A DNA stretch of 64,000 nt from JAEZDR01 sp039811185 (GTDB lineage: Bacteria; Bacteroidota; Bacteroidia; Chitinophagales; Chitinophagaceae): assembly GCA_039811185.1 (NCBI GenBank), contig JBDHYF010000005.1, positions 62,001 to 126,000 of the forward strand, read 5' to 3'. A program made the translations under genes and the position numbers. Below, piece by piece: positions 1 to 10,198 of the stretch (its first letter is position 1; each line of letters starts with the position of its first letter). A model generated the notes under the pieces. The model was given only the letters and a program-made list of their open reading frames with translations, was not told the origin of the DNA and did no database searches.

Positions 1-174
1 GCTGCTTTTTTCATTACTGATCATTCCAAGTTCAAACGCATCAAAACCCAACCGCAGTGGTATGCGAATCAGCTCAATTTTATTTGCGTTAATCTTACCG
101 TCGGTTGTTTCAATCACATCTGCAATCAGGAGTCGGGCCGCATTACTGCCAATATCTATAGCTGCTAATCTCAA
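1..174 (-). CDS. Ppx/GppA-family phosphatase, N-terminal fragment cut by the window edge
   Basis: Fifty-eight codons are visible before the left edge. The reading begins LRLAAIDIGSNAARLLIADV, which matches the phosphate-1 loop of the exopolyphosphatase/guanosine pentaphosphatase family (ASKHA fold). A stop lies in frame at 192-190, so the start must be between there and the conserved motif. TTG at 174 is the only usual start codon; ATT at 180 is the alternative. The family hydrolyses polyphosphate or pppGpp. Which of the two applies cannot be told from this fragment. It is divergent from the M16 peptidase gene. Confidence 0.85.
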   Translation of the reverse strand, partial: MRLAAIDIGSNAARLLIADVIETTDGKINANKIELIRIPLRLGFDAFELGMISNEKSS

Positions 175-315
175 ATCAATATTTTTCGGTTACTGAACAA
201 AGAAAAAGCCATTCGTCACGCTTTCATCGGGATTGGTCAAGTTTATTAAAATATTTAAACATCATTCCATCATCCATATTATTTTCGGTAATCATTCATT
301 TAAATTAAATCGTTT
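175..315. other. Divergent intergenic region
   Basis: This 141-bp AT-rich gap lies between the Ppx/GppA-like gene and the M16 peptidase gene and should hold both promoters. I find no exact TAnnTTTG element on either strand and no RNA gene. Confidence 0.5.
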
Positions 316-3249
316 ATGAAAGCTAAGGGCTTGCTTTTTTTCTTGTTGTTTGTGTTTCCTGCTGTTTTATTTGCGCAAAATAAATACGAATGGAAACAGG
401 CAACAAGTGGAGGTTACACTTATAAGTACGTTGCAAACGATCCGGTTAAAGCGAGATTTTATACGCTTAAAAACGGTCTTACGGTTATTTTAACCGAAAA
501 CAAAAAAGAGCCACGCATCAGCGTCCGCATTCCGGTGCGTACAGGCTCCAATAACGATCCAAAAAACCACACCGGCCTTGCGCACTATTTAGAGCATTTG
601 TTGTTTAAGGGCACCGATAAATTTGGTTCGCTTGATTGGCAAAAAGAAAAGCCGTTGTTAGATAAAATTGACGCGCTTTATGAACAGTACAACAGTACAA
701 CTGATGAAGAAAAGAGAAGGGAGATTTATAAAGAGATAGATAAGACGAGTGGCGAAGCGGCGAAGTTTGCCATTGCCAATGAGTATGATAAAATGATGTC
801 GGCAATTGGTTCTCAGGGTACAAATGCACATACCTGGGTGGAGGAAACCGTGTATCATGAAGACATTCCAACCAACGCAGTTGACAAATTTTTAGCCGTA
901 CAGGCCGAGCGTTTCCGCAATCCGATTTTCCGGATTTTTCATACTGAGCTCGAAGCCGTGTATGAAGAAAAAAACCGTTCGCTCGATAACGACGGTTGGA
1001 AGCTGATAGAAGCAGGGCATTCTTTGTTGTTTCCCACCCACAACTATGGCCAGCAAACAACCATCGGCACAATCGAACATTTAAAAAACCCATCGCTGAA
1101 GGCTATCCGCGAATATTACAACAAGTATTATGTTCCGAACAACATGGCTGTTATTATGTCGGGCGATTTTAATTCGGATGCGCTGATTAAGAAAATTGAT
1201 GCTGCTTTTTCTTACATGAAGCCAAAACCGGTTGACGAGTATAAGGGCCCGAAAGAAGCAGAAATTACCAAAGTGATTTCAAAAGATATTTTTGGCCCGA
1301 GTGCAGAAAGTGTGCGACTGAATTACAGAACGCCCGCTTTTGATACGCACGATGCCTTGATGGTGCAGTTGATCAGTTCTGTTTTATCGAACGGGAAGGC
1401 GGGTTTGTTAGATCTGAATTTGAATAAGCAACAGAAATTACTGGGTGCTTCTGCCGGTGTTCGTCAGTACAAAGACTACGGAACATTCATTATCAGTGCG
1501 AGTCCAAAACAAAATCAGTCGTTGGAACAAGCGAGGGATTTGTTACTGCAACAAATCGATATTTTAAAGAAAGGCGATTTTGATGAGGCTTTAATTAAAG
1601 CAATCGTTGCAAACTACAAACTCGAGATTTTGCAAGAGATGGAAGACAATACCAATCGAGCAAATTATTTAATGGATGCGTATGTAAAAAGCCGTGGAAA
1701 GCTTTGGAATAAAGATGTTTCAATGCTCGACGATCTGGGGAAAATCAGCAAAAAAGATTTAGTGGCTTTTGCAAATAAATTCTTTAAAGACAATTATGTG
1801 GTTCTTTATAAAAGAAAAGGAGAAGATAAAGACATTCAGAAAGTAGAAAAGCCACCTATTACACCGGTAGAAACGAATGCAGGCAAACAATCGGCTTTCG
1901 TAAAAAATATCACCGAAAAGCCACTCCCTGCAATTGCTCCGAAATGGATAGATTATAAAAAAGACATTCAGTTTTCGAAAATGAAAAATGCTGAAGTGCT
2001 CTATGTTCCCAATACCGATAACAGCCTTTTCACCTTGCAGTATCGCTACAACATCGGCAACTGGAACAGCAAAGTGTTACCGGTAGCGCTTCAGTATGTT
2101 CAGTACATTGGAACCGATAAAAATTCAGCCGAAGAAATCAGCAAAAGCTTTTACAATCTTGCCGCCAATTTTACCGCATCTTCTACCGGTGAGGAAACAA
2201 ACATCGTGTTAACCGGATTGGACGAAAATTTCAATAAAGCCGTATCGTTGTTTGAAGATTTGATTGCAAATTGTAAAGAAGACGATGGTGCGCTGGAGAG
2301 TTTAAAAGAACGCTTGATAAAGGCGCGTTCCAACAATAAATTAAATAAACAAGCCATTGCGGTGGGGCTGCGCAATTATGCTATGTACGGAGCAGTAAAT
2401 CCGTATAACTATACGCTTTCCGACGAAGAAATTAAAAACCTGAAAGCGTCCGATCTGGTTGCCCTGCTTCATAGCCTTAACCAATACGAGCATAAAATTC
2501 TTTATTATGGTCCGCGCACTGTAACCAGCCTTACGAGCACCGTGTCAGCACATCATCCCTTGCCTGCTGAATGGCTGAAAGCGCCTTCCGCAGCGGTTTT
2601 CAACAGAACACAACAATCGGAAAACAAGGTTTTGTTTGCCGATTACGACGCGGTGCAGGCGGAAGTGTTTTGGGTTAAAAACCTGACCCCATACGATCCC
2701 AAACAAGAAGCGCTGGTGAATGTGTTCAACAGCTATTTTGGAGGCGGGATGGGATCAATTGTTTTTCAAACCATTCGTGAGTCGAAGGCGCTTGCTTATT
2801 CCACCTATGCTTATGTTCAAACACCGGCAAAAAAAGACGATATGTTTTCGTTTGTGGGATACGTGGGAAGCCAGGCAGACAAATTCAATGACGCTGTGGC
2901 CGGCATGAACGAATTGCTGACCGATTTGCCCGCCGCTGATCAGAATTTCATCAATGCGCAGAAGAGCCTCGTGAAAGATCTGGAAACAGAAAGAGTTGCA
3001 AAAATGGGAATTATTTTAAGTTATCTGGCGGCCCAGAAGAAGGGGTTAACCGACGACATCCGTAAGGCCAATTACAGTGCCTATGCAGGTTTGAAGCTCG
3101 ACGACATAGTAAAATACCATCAACAACAATTTGTAAAACAACCTTACACCTATTGCATTGTTGCATCGGAAAAAAGAATCAGCACTGCCGATATGGAAAA
3201 GTACGGCAAGGTGCAAAAGCTAAGCCTTGAGGAAATATTTGGATACTGA
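316..3249 (+). CDS. M16 family zinc metallopeptidase (pitrilysin-like, periplasmic)
   Basis: The 977-residue protein starts with a signal peptide ending near residue 20 (VLFAQ). The inverted zinc motif HYLEH is at residues 90-94, and the downstream acidic ligand region EAVYEEKN is at 213-220, as in active insulinase-type peptidases. The second half repeats the M16 fold without a zinc motif and carries the usual C-terminal RESKALAYS region, the normal two-half layout of one-chain enzymes. It is expected to degrade peptides in the periplasm or at the outer membrane. ATG at 316 sits directly before the signal peptide. A strong hairpin terminator follows the stop. Substrate is unknown. Confidence 0.93.
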   Translation: MKAKGLLFFLLFVFPAVLFAQNKYEWKQATSGGYTYKYVANDPVKARFYTLKNGLTVILTENKKEPRISVRIPVRTGSNNDPKNHTGLAHYLEHLLFKGTDKFGSLDWQKEKPLLDKIDALYEQYNSTTDEEKRREIYKEIDKTSGEAAKFAIANEYDKMMSAIGSQGTNAHTWVEETVYHEDIPTNAVDKFLAVQAERFRNPIFRIFHTELEAVYEEKNRSLDNDGWKLIEAGHSLLFPTHNYGQQTTIGTIEHLKNPSLKAIREYYNKYYVPNNMAVIMSGDFNSDALIKKIDAAFSYMKPKPVDEYKGPKEAEITKVISKDIFGPSAESVRLNYRTPAFDTHDALMVQLISSVLSNGKAGLLDLNLNKQQKLLGASAGVRQYKDYGTFIISASPKQNQSLEQARDLLLQQIDILKKGDFDEALIKAIVANYKLEILQEMEDNTNRANYLMDAYVKSRGKLWNKDVSMLDDLGKISKKDLVAFANKFFKDNYVVLYKRKGEDKDIQKVEKPPITPVETNAGKQSAFVKNITEKPLPAIAPKWIDYKKDIQFSKMKNAEVLYVPNTDNSLFTLQYRYNIGNWNSKVLPVALQYVQYIGTDKNSAEEISKSFYNLAANFTASSTGEETNIVLTGLDENFNKAVSLFEDLIANCKEDDGALESLKERLIKARSNNKLNKQAIAVGLRNYAMYGAVNPYNYTLSDEEIKNLKASDLVALLHSLNQYEHKILYYGPRTVTSLTSTVSAHHPLPAEWLKAPSAAVFNRTQQSENKVLFADYDAVQAEVFWVKNLTPYDPKQEALVNVFNSYFGGGMGSIVFQTIRESKALAYSTYAYVQTPAKKDDMFSFVGYVGSQADKFNDAVAGMNELLTDLPAADQNFINAQKSLVKDLETERVAKMGIILSYLAAQKKGLTDDIRKANYSAYAGLKLDDIVKYHQQQFVKQPYTYCIVASEKRISTADMEKYGKVQKLSLEEIFGY

Positions 3250-3260
3250 TTTTTGAAACG

Positions 3261-3286
3261 AAAACCGGCGAAAGCCGGTTTTTTTT
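3261..3286. terminator. Bidirectional intrinsic terminator
   Basis: A perfect 9-bp stem AAAACCGGC/GCCGGTTTT with loop GAAA is followed by eight T residues on the plus strand. It serves the M16 gene, and its T tract runs into the stop codon of the convergent comM gene. In the reverse direction the T tract is weaker. Confidence 0.9.
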
Positions 3287-4826
3287 ATCCGCCCCATCCT
3301 TCTCTGTCGAGGCTGCGGAAATGGATGGCTTCAGCTAAATGTTCTGTTTTTATTTCACTGCTGTTGCTCAGGTCGGCTATTGTTCGCGACACCTTCAGAA
3401 TGCGGTCGTAGGCTCTTGCTGAAAGATTCAGTTTCTCCATGGCTTTTTTCAGCAGCAGGTCGCCGGCCTGATTAATTTTGCAGAATTGTTGCAGCATCTT
3501 ACTGCTAATCTGCGCATTGGCGTACACGCCCGGAAATTCTTTGTAACGTTCCGACTGTATGTCTCTTGCTTTCATCACCCGTTCCCGGATGGCTGCTGAT
3601 GTTTCGCCGTTTTGTTCTCTGCTTAACTCGTTAAGCGGAACGGGAGTAACTTCTACATGCAGGTCAATCCTGTCGAGCAGCGGACCTGAAATTTTGTTGA
3701 GATATTTTTGAACGGTTCCGGGGATGCAGCTACATTCTTTTTCAGGATGGTTGTAATAGCCGCAAGGGCAAGGGTTCATTGAGGCAATCAGCATAAAATT
3801 GGCCGGGAACTCAACAGCAACTTTTGCCCGCGAAATCGTTACCCTTCTTTCTTCCATCGGCTGCCGCATCACTTCCAAAACCGTTCGTTTAAATTCCGGC
3901 AGTTCGTCTAAAAACAAAACGCCGTTATGGGAAAGGGAAATTTCTCCGGGCTGCGGAATACCTCCGCCGCCAACAAGGGCAACATCGCTGATAGTGTGGT
4001 GCGGACTTCGGAACGGCCGTTTGCTAATCAGGGCCTTGCTTTCCGGAAGTTTCCCTGCCACGCTGTGAATTTTTGTTGTTTCAAGCGCTTCCTGCAACGA
4101 TAAAGGTGGAAGTATGGTAGGCAGCCGTTTTGCCAACATGGTTTTACCCGCACCGGGCGGACCAATAAGGATTACGTTATGACTGCCGGCTGCGGCAATT
4201 TCCATGGCGCGCTTAATGTTTTCCTGGCCTTTCACATCAGTAAAATCTATTTCGAAATTGTATTGATCGGTAAAAAATTCTTCCCGCGTATTAACAACTA
4301 CAGGCAGAAGATCATTTTCATTATTAAAAAAATCAATCACTTCTTTAATATGACTCACGCCATAAACATCAATATTGTTAACCATTCCTGCCTCGCGAAC
4401 GTTTTGCTGTGGCACTATCATGCCTTTAAAGTTTTCTTTCCGCGATTGAATGGCAATGGGGAGCGCTCCTTTTATGGGTTGAATACTTCCATCTAAACTT
4501 AATTCTCCCATTATTACAAAATCTTTCAGCCTGTCGGTGTCTTTCAGTTGTTCCGATGCGCCAAGAATCCCGATTGCGATTGGAAGATCGAAGGCAGTAC
4601 CCGATTTTCTGATGTCGGCAGGAGCAAGGTTTACAATTATTTTCGTTCGCGGCATGTGGTAGCCGTTGTTTTTAATGGCACTTTCTACCCGCTGCATACT
4701 TTCTTTAACGGCGCTGTCGGCAAGTCCAACAACATAATATTTTTGCCCTGCGGCCACATGAACTTCAATGGTAATAGTGGTAGCTTCCACGCCGTACACG
4801 GCGCTTCCGAAAGTTTTTACAAGCAT
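3285..4826 (-). CDS. comM: ComM/YifB-family AAA+ ATPase (Mg-chelatase-related)
   Basis: The 513-residue protein has the full family layout: an N-terminal Lon-protease-like domain (about 1-170, beginning MLVKTFGSAVYGVEA), Walker A GPPGAGKT at 222-229, a Walker B region LFLDELPEF, a cysteine cluster CPCGYYNHPEKECSC, and the C-terminal Mg-chelatase domain. In Vibrio cholerae ComM is a hexameric helicase that drives branch migration during natural transformation; in organisms without known competence its role is less clear. The gene is downstream of dgkA on the same strand with a 57-bp gap. No competence genes are visible nearby. Confidence 0.93.
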   Translation of the reverse strand: MLVKTFGSAVYGVEATTITIEVHVAAGQKYYVVGLADSAVKESMQRVESAIKNNGYHMPRTKIIVNLAPADIRKSGTAFDLPIAIGILGASEQLKDTDRLKDFVIMGELSLDGSIQPIKGALPIAIQSRKENFKGMIVPQQNVREAGMVNNIDVYGVSHIKEVIDFFNNENDLLPVVVNTREEFFTDQYNFEIDFTDVKGQENIKRAMEIAAAGSHNVILIGPPGAGKTMLAKRLPTILPPLSLQEALETTKIHSVAGKLPESKALISKRPFRSPHHTISDVALVGGGGIPQPGEISLSHNGVLFLDELPEFKRTVLEVMRQPMEERRVTISRAKVAVEFPANFMLIASMNPCPCGYYNHPEKECSCIPGTVQKYLNKISGPLLDRIDLHVEVTPVPLNELSREQNGETSAAIRERVMKARDIQSERYKEFPGVYANAQISSKMLQQFCKINQAGDLLLKKAMEKLNLSARAYDRILKVSRTIADLSNSSEIKTEHLAEAIHFRSLDREGWGG

Positions 4827-4883
4827 AAGGCAGGTTTAAGCAAACTAAAAATACGGCATTAAACCATTCTTAAAGGAAACACG

Positions 4884-5225
4884 TTAAAGGTATTTTAGAA
4901 AGATGATGAGTCCGGCACCGCAGGCCGCGATGGCAGAAATCAGTACCGATGCCGCACTGATGTCTTTTATTATTTTTATCTGAGGATGATATTGAGGATG
5001 TACCTGATTGCAAATTTTTTCAATTGCGGAGTTCATCATCTCCAGCGAAATAACAAGTCCGCAACAAATGACGAGGATGCACCATTCAACACTTGTAATT
5101 TGGAAAAATAAACCGGCCGCAATGGCTGCACTCGCCACGGCTAACTGTATTTGCCCGTTTTTTTCCTTAGCGAAAAAATTGCTGATTCCATTGAATGCGT
5201 AGCCAAAACTTTTTATCAGCCGCAT
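4884..5225 (-). CDS. dgkA: Diacylglycerol/undecaprenol kinase (DgkA family)
   Basis: This 113-residue integral membrane kinase has three predicted transmembrane segments and the family signature EMMNSAIEK followed by HPQIKIIKDISAASVL, which hold the catalytic glutamate and metal-binding residues. It phosphorylates diacylglycerol or undecaprenol at the inner membrane; the small DgkA family does not show which. I chose ATG at 5225, one base after the pepT stop (TGA-C-ATG), which suggests translational coupling. A start at 5261 is possible but would overlap pepT by 35 bases. Confidence 0.9.
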   Translation of the reverse strand: MRLIKSFGYAFNGISNFFAKEKNGQIQLAVASAAIAAGLFFQITSVEWCILVICCGLVISLEMMNSAIEKICNQVHPQYHPQIKIIKDISAASVLISAIAACGAGLIIFLKYL

Positions 5226-5226
5226 G

Positions 5227-6480
5227 TCAGGCTTCGTATTTTTCTTCCCAAATCTGCACAAGATGCACTAATGTTTCCACCGCTTTTTCCATGTCGGCAA
5301 CGCCAATCCATTCATGTTTGCTGTGGATGGCCTGCATACCTGTAAACAGGTTTGCAGTTGGCATTCCCATAAAACTCAATCTGCTGCCATCGGTGCCGCC
5401 TCTGATCGGCTCCTGCACAACCGCCAGCCCGGATCTGCCAATGGCCTCCTTAGCAAACGCTACAACCATCGGATGTTTATCGAGTACTTCTTTCATGTTG
5501 CGGTATTGTTCGTTTACTTCAAACTTCATTCTGGCTTTAGGATGCTTCTTTATAACAGCATCGGCAATGGCTTTTAGCTTATTCTCCAGCGCTTGCAATT
5601 TCGATGTTTCGAAGTCACGAATAATAAAGTCAATTGTTGCCTTTTCTGCAATCCCTTCCATCCGGACGGGATGGAAAAAGCCTTCGCGTTTTTCGGTCGT
5701 TTCCGGGCTCAATTCTGTTGCGGGCAGGGCTGCGAGTATCTCACCCGCAATCTTTAGTGCATTTACGAGTGTGTTTTTTGCATAGCCGGGATGTGCTATT
5801 ACGCCTTCAACTGTAATGGTAGCAGCATTTGCGCTAAAGGTTTCGTCTTCCAGCGTTCCGGCTTCTCCTCCGTCGAGTGTATAGCCAAAATCTGCACCAA
5901 GGCGTTTCATATTCAGTTTGGCGGTGCCGCGTCCTACTTCTTCATCGGGTGTAAAAAGAATGCGGATTTTTCCATGTTTGATTTCGGGGTGTGCACGTAG
6001 AAAATGCACAAAATCCATAATGATGGCAACGCCGCTCTTATCGTCTGCACCCAACAATGTTTTTCCGCCGGCTGTAATGATATCTTTTCCGATGTGATTT
6101 TTCAGGTAGGGATATTTATTAATGGAAATAACTTGCGTGCTATCGTCGGGCAGTACGATGTCTGCGCCGGAATAATTTTTATGAACAATGGGCTTTACGT
6201 TTGTGCCGCTGCAATCGGGCGCCGTATCCACGTGCGCACAAAAGCAAATTACCGGAAGAAGTTTTAAAGAGTTGGAAGGGATGGTTGCCATTACATAGCC
6301 ATGCTCGTCCATCTCCGCATCGTGCAAACCAAGGCCGCGAAGTTCTGTAACCAGCAGGTTAAGCAGGTTTTTTTGTTTTTCTGTGGAAGGGAAGGTTTCG
6401 CTTAGCGGATCGCTTTGCGTATCGATGGTAACATATTTTAAAAACCGTTCTGCGGCCGTAAAATGGTAGTTTGTACTCAT
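5227..6480 (-). CDS. pepT: Peptidase T (tripeptide aminopeptidase, M20B)
   Basis: The 417-residue protein shows the M20 dinuclear zinc site: AHVDTAPD near residue 83, LLGADDKSG, the catalytic TPDEEVGRG, TLDGGEAG and a C-terminal histidine in MQAIHSKHEW. GGTDGSRLSFMG is typical of the family. PepT removes the N-terminal residue from tripeptides in the cytoplasm. I chose ATG at 6480 (MSTNYHF); a TTG four codons upstream is in frame but less likely. It is the first gene of a pepT-dgkA-comM group. Confidence 0.95.
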   Translation of the reverse strand: MSTNYHFTAAERFLKYVTIDTQSDPLSETFPSTEKQKNLLNLLVTELRGLGLHDAEMDEHGYVMATIPSNSLKLLPVICFCAHVDTAPDCSGTNVKPIVHKNYSGADIVLPDDSTQVISINKYPYLKNHIGKDIITAGGKTLLGADDKSGVAIIMDFVHFLRAHPEIKHGKIRILFTPDEEVGRGTAKLNMKRLGADFGYTLDGGEAGTLEDETFSANAATITVEGVIAHPGYAKNTLVNALKIAGEILAALPATELSPETTEKREGFFHPVRMEGIAEKATIDFIIRDFETSKLQALENKLKAIADAVIKKHPKARMKFEVNEQYRNMKEVLDKHPMVVAFAKEAIGRSGLAVVQEPIRGGTDGSRLSFMGMPTANLFTGMQAIHSKHEWIGVADMEKAVETLVHLVQIWEEKYEA

Positions 6481-6569
6481 AACAGCCGGCAAATTATCGC
6501 ATTTAATTTTTAGGTTGAAATTTATGGTTATTCTTGTAACGATTGCCTGATAATCCTAACCATTTCCTC

Positions 6570-6860
6570 ATGAAGAATATTGTTTTTCCTTTTGCTTTTA
6601 TTGGTGTTACAGCCGTTTTGTTTTTTACAAAGCCAGGCGAGCAATATTGTAAAGAGCAATCTATTGCGCCGGCTTCGGAAATTGTTGCCGAGGTGTTATC
6701 TGATAACGATCCGGCAGTGGAAAAAAAAGTGAAGGCGTTAACACTGGAAAAAGGAATTGTTGTTAAGGACCGTTTGTTGTTTCAAACCATCTATTTAAGG
6801 GTAAAAGGCCAGTATCGGCGGCTGGGTGTTGCGGGATTGAATCGTGTTTTTCTGTTTTAA
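6570..6860 (+). CDS. Small membrane-anchored or secreted protein of unknown function
   Basis: The 96-residue protein begins with a hydrophobic segment (MKNIVFPFAFIGVTAVLFF) that could be a signal anchor, then a charged middle (EVLSDNDPAVEKKVKALTLEK) and an end rich in beta-forming residues (YLRVKGQYRRLGVAGLNRVFLF). The C-terminal pattern resembles DUF4359-type proteins, but I hold that weakly. ATG at 6570 begins the hydrophobic segment. It lies alone between the divergent pepT gene and the SusC gene. Function unknown. Confidence 0.6.
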   Translation: MKNIVFPFAFIGVTAVLFFTKPGEQYCKEQSIAPASEIVAEVLSDNDPAVEKKVKALTLEKGIVVKDRLLFQTIYLRVKGQYRRLGVAGLNRVFLF

Positions 6861-6948
6861 ATAAATTTTTTTTGTTAAAAAGCAGCGTTTAATTTTAACG
6901 AATGGTCTAAATATTTTGGCCATTAATTAACACTAAAATTTATTGACA

Positions 6949-9900
6949 ATGAGAAAAACTCTATTCATGCTGATTCTAGCAGTGAGTTCCTGCCTTTGGT
7001 CAATTGCACAAACCCGCACAATTACCGGAAAAGTTGTTGACGAGAACAACAAGCCGGTTGAAGGTGCATCTGTAATGATCAAGGGCACCACAACCGGTAC
7101 GGCAGCAGATGTCGGCGGTAATTTTTCTATCAACGCAAAAACAGGCGATGTGCTTGTATTTTCTTCAACAAACTTCGGGATGAAGGAAGTTAAAATCGGA
7201 AGCTCAAGTTCCATTTCTGTAACTCTTAACCGTGAAGTTGGAATTATTGATGAAGTGGTTGTAACCGCTCTGGGTTTAACCCGGAATAAAAACGAACTGG
7301 GCTATGCATCGCAGCAGGTTAGCGGCGATGAAGTTAACAAATCGCGCTCTTCAAACTTTGCTGCGGGGCTATCAGGTAAAGTTTCAGGCCTGGATGTAAA
7401 AACCACCAATACAATGGGCGGATCTACCAACATTGTCATTCGCGGCTACAAATCGCTAACACAAAATAATCAGGCTTTGGTGGTGGTTGATGGTGTTCCT
7501 TTCGACAATTCAAACACCAACAGTTCCAATCAGCGTACGGGCCGCGGCGGCTACGATTTTGGCTCCGCACTTTCAGACATTAACCCGGACGATATTGAGT
7601 CGGTGAACGTGCTAAAAGGCGCTGCCGCCACTGCACTCTATGGCTCAAGGGCCGGCAACGGAGTAGTGCTGATTACTACTAAAAAAGGAAAACGCGGGTT
7701 AGGTGTTTCTGTTAATATCGGTGCTACAATGGGCAAAATTGATAAAAAGACTTATACCGAGTATCAAAAAAATTACGGTGCGGGTTATGGCCCGGCGAAC
7801 GGCTACGGCTCACCGGATGGTAACTGGTTTTATTTTGATGTTGATGGCGATGGCACTAATGATTTAGTGGTTCCTACCACTGAGGATGCTTCTTGGGGCC
7901 CCGCATTCGATCCGAACCTGATGGTATACCATTGGGATGCTTTTGACAAAACGTCTGTTAACTATCACAAAAAGCGTCCTTGGGTTGCCGCTGCAAACGA
8001 CCCTACCTCTTTCTTCGAGACAGCGAAAGGATTCAACACCTCGGTGTTGTTAGACGGCGCTTCAGACAAGGGCACGTTTAAACTTGGATTTGGAACAAAC
8101 AGCGACAAAGGCATTTTGCCCAATAGCCGGTTGAAAAAAACCGCTGTGAATTTCGGTGGAACCTACAATCTGACTGACAGAGCTACTGTAGGCGCCAGTG
8201 TTAACTTCTTTAAAACAGATGGTTTGGGAAGGTTTGGGACCGGTTACAGCGGACTAAACCCAAATCAGGGCTTTCGTCAGTGGTGGCAAACCAACGTAGA
8301 TATGAAAGAGCTTGAGGCCGCCTACATGAGAACCGGCAGAAATATCACCTGGAACTGGGCCGACCCTACAGACGAGGTTAACGGGCTTGTGCCTATTTAC
8401 ACCGATAATCCTTATTGGACACGTTATGAAAACTACGAAAACGATACACGCTTCCGCTACTTCGGAAATGTGCATTTAAATTATCAGATCACAAACTGGG
8501 TGAGTTTAATTGGCAGAATGTCGCTCGATTCTTACGACGAAATGCAAGAAGAAAGAGTGGCAATCGGTAGCGCTGATCCCGGGCAGTACTCCCGTTATAA
8601 CCGGACCTACAGAGAGTCGAATTTTGACTTGATGTTGAATTTCGATAAAGACTTAAGCAAAGATTTTAATTTAAAAGGATTAATTGGTACAAACATCCGT
8701 CGGCAGAAAATTTCAACAATTTACGCCAGCACAAACGGAGGGTTAGTGGTGCCAAAGTTATATGCGCTCTCCAACAGCCTTAATCCGCTCAGCCCTCCAA
8801 CTGAAACAGAATCTGAAAAGGCCGTTGACGGCTATTTCGGATCATTATCGCTTGGGTATCAGGAATTGGTAAACTTAGATTTGACCTTCCGACGTGATAT
8901 ATCTTCGACGCTTCCCGAAGGTGCAAATGCCTATAATTATCCCTCGGCTTCATTAGGCTTTACATTCAGCAAGTTGTTAGGGAATCAGGCACCCTGGTTA
9001 TCGTATGGTAAATTACGTACGAACTATGCCGAGGTTGGTAACGATGCGCCTGTGCACTCAACAAAAGCAGTTTACGACAAGCCAACGGCCTTTGGAAGTG
9101 TAACTGTGTTTTCGCTCCCTTCTACTCAGGCGAATACTACACTTGTACCGGAGAAAACAAAAAGCTTTGAAGTTGGATTGGAAATGGCTTTTTTGAGGAA
9201 CCGTTTTGGGTTTGATGTAACTTACTACAACGCAAAAACGATTAATCAAATCCTTCCTGTATCGGTGTCGCCGTCAACAGGGTTCAGTTCAATGTATGTA
9301 AATGCCGGAACTGTTCAAAACAAAGGGATAGAGCTCTCTATGTTTGTAACTCCTGTAAAAACGAAAGATTTTTCCTGGACGATGAATTTCAACTACACAA
9401 AAAATACAAATACGGTAGTTGAACTGTTCGATACGGCAACCAAAAACCTTCAAATTGCTTCTTTGCAAGGCGGCGTTTCAATCAATGCTACTGTAGGTCA
9501 GCCTTATGGTACCATCCGCGGTAAAGATTTTGAATATGACCCGGTAACCGGCGGCAAAATCGTAAAAGCGAACGGATATTATAAGATTACAGCTTCATCA
9601 AACGAAATTATCGGAAACGCCAGTCCTGAATGGCTCGGCGGCTTCAACAATACGTTCAAATATAAAGACCTGGCACTTAGCTTTTTGATAGACATCAGAA
9701 AAGGAGGTGACATTTTCTCTTTGGACATGAACTACGGATTAGCAACGGGCCTTTATCCGGAAACCGCCGGCAACAACGACCTGGGGAATCCTGTTAGGTC
9801 AACGATTGCAAATGGGGGTGGTATTATCTATCCGGGAATCAGCGAGGTTGACGGAAAAGAAAATACCAAACGGGTAGATATTAGTCAGAATTTTGGGGCC

Positions 9901-10188
9901 TACGGTTACTCTCGAAATCCTGCCAAGGCCTTTATTTACGATGGCAGCTATGTAAAACTTCGCGAATTGGTTCTTACCTATTCCGTTCCATCCAAGCTGG
10001 TGGGTAAATTGAAATACGTTAAAGGAGTAGATGTTTCACTCTTCGGAAGAAACTTATGGATCATCTCGAAAAATCTACCTTACTCCGATCCTGAAGAAAC
10101 GCTGTCATCCGGAAATATTCAGGGGTATCAGAGCGGTGCATATCCTGCAACTAAAACTTATGGATTTAATTTAAAATTCAGATTCTAA
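6949..10188 (+). CDS. SusC/RagA-family TonB-linked outer membrane transporter
   Basis: The 1079-residue protein has a signal peptide ending near residue 21 (WSIAQ), a carboxypeptidase-regulatory-like domain at about 23-95, and a TonB-box-like segment DEVVVTALG at 101-109. A plug domain with ALVVVDGVPFDN and ATALYGSRAGNGVVLI follows, then a long beta barrel ending in FNLKFRF, the aromatic end expected of outer-membrane proteins. SusC proteins form the barrel of TonB-dependent import complexes capped by a SusD lipoprotein. The SusD partner follows after 10 bases. No glycosidase, peptidase, sigma/anti-sigma pair or hybrid sensor adjoins it, so the substrate cannot be inferred. Confidence 0.95.
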   Translation: MRKTLFMLILAVSSCLWSIAQTRTITGKVVDENNKPVEGASVMIKGTTTGTAADVGGNFSINAKTGDVLVFSSTNFGMKEVKIGSSSSISVTLNREVGIIDEVVVTALGLTRNKNELGYASQQVSGDEVNKSRSSNFAAGLSGKVSGLDVKTTNTMGGSTNIVIRGYKSLTQNNQALVVVDGVPFDNSNTNSSNQRTGRGGYDFGSALSDINPDDIESVNVLKGAAATALYGSRAGNGVVLITTKKGKRGLGVSVNIGATMGKIDKKTYTEYQKNYGAGYGPANGYGSPDGNWFYFDVDGDGTNDLVVPTTEDASWGPAFDPNLMVYHWDAFDKTSVNYHKKRPWVAAANDPTSFFETAKGFNTSVLLDGASDKGTFKLGFGTNSDKGILPNSRLKKTAVNFGGTYNLTDRATVGASVNFFKTDGLGRFGTGYSGLNPNQGFRQWWQTNVDMKELEAAYMRTGRNITWNWADPTDEVNGLVPIYTDNPYWTRYENYENDTRFRYFGNVHLNYQITNWVSLIGRMSLDSYDEMQEERVAIGSADPGQYSRYNRTYRESNFDLMLNFDKDLSKDFNLKGLIGTNIRRQKISTIYASTNGGLVVPKLYALSNSLNPLSPPTETESEKAVDGYFGSLSLGYQELVNLDLTFRRDISSTLPEGANAYNYPSASLGFTFSKLLGNQAPWLSYGKLRTNYAEVGNDAPVHSTKAVYDKPTAFGSVTVFSLPSTQANTTLVPEKTKSFEVGLEMAFLRNRFGFDVTYYNAKTINQILPVSVSPSTGFSSMYVNAGTVQNKGIELSMFVTPVKTKDFSWTMNFNYTKNTNTVVELFDTATKNLQIASLQGGVSINATVGQPYGTIRGKDFEYDPVTGGKIVKANGYYKITASSNEIIGNASPEWLGGFNNTFKYKDLALSFLIDIRKGGDIFSLDMNYGLATGLYPETAGNNDLGNPVRSTIANGGGIIYPGISEVDGKENTKRVDISQNFGAYGYSRNPAKAFIYDGSYVKLRELVLTYSVPSKLVGKLKYVKGVDVSLFGRNLWIISKNLPYSDPEETLSSGNIQGYQSGAYPATKTYGFNLKFRF

Positions 10189-10198
10189 ATTAATTAAG

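Noticed and set aside
605..1093. Long antisense frame within the M16 peptidase gene
   Set aside because: It lies opposite a clearly conserved coding region, has no recognisable domain and no promoter; a shadow frame.
6861..6948. Promoter of the SusC gene from ATATTTTG at 6911
   Set aside because: The element is off consensus (AT for TA) and the nearest TTTG is 36 bases away, so it is not listed.
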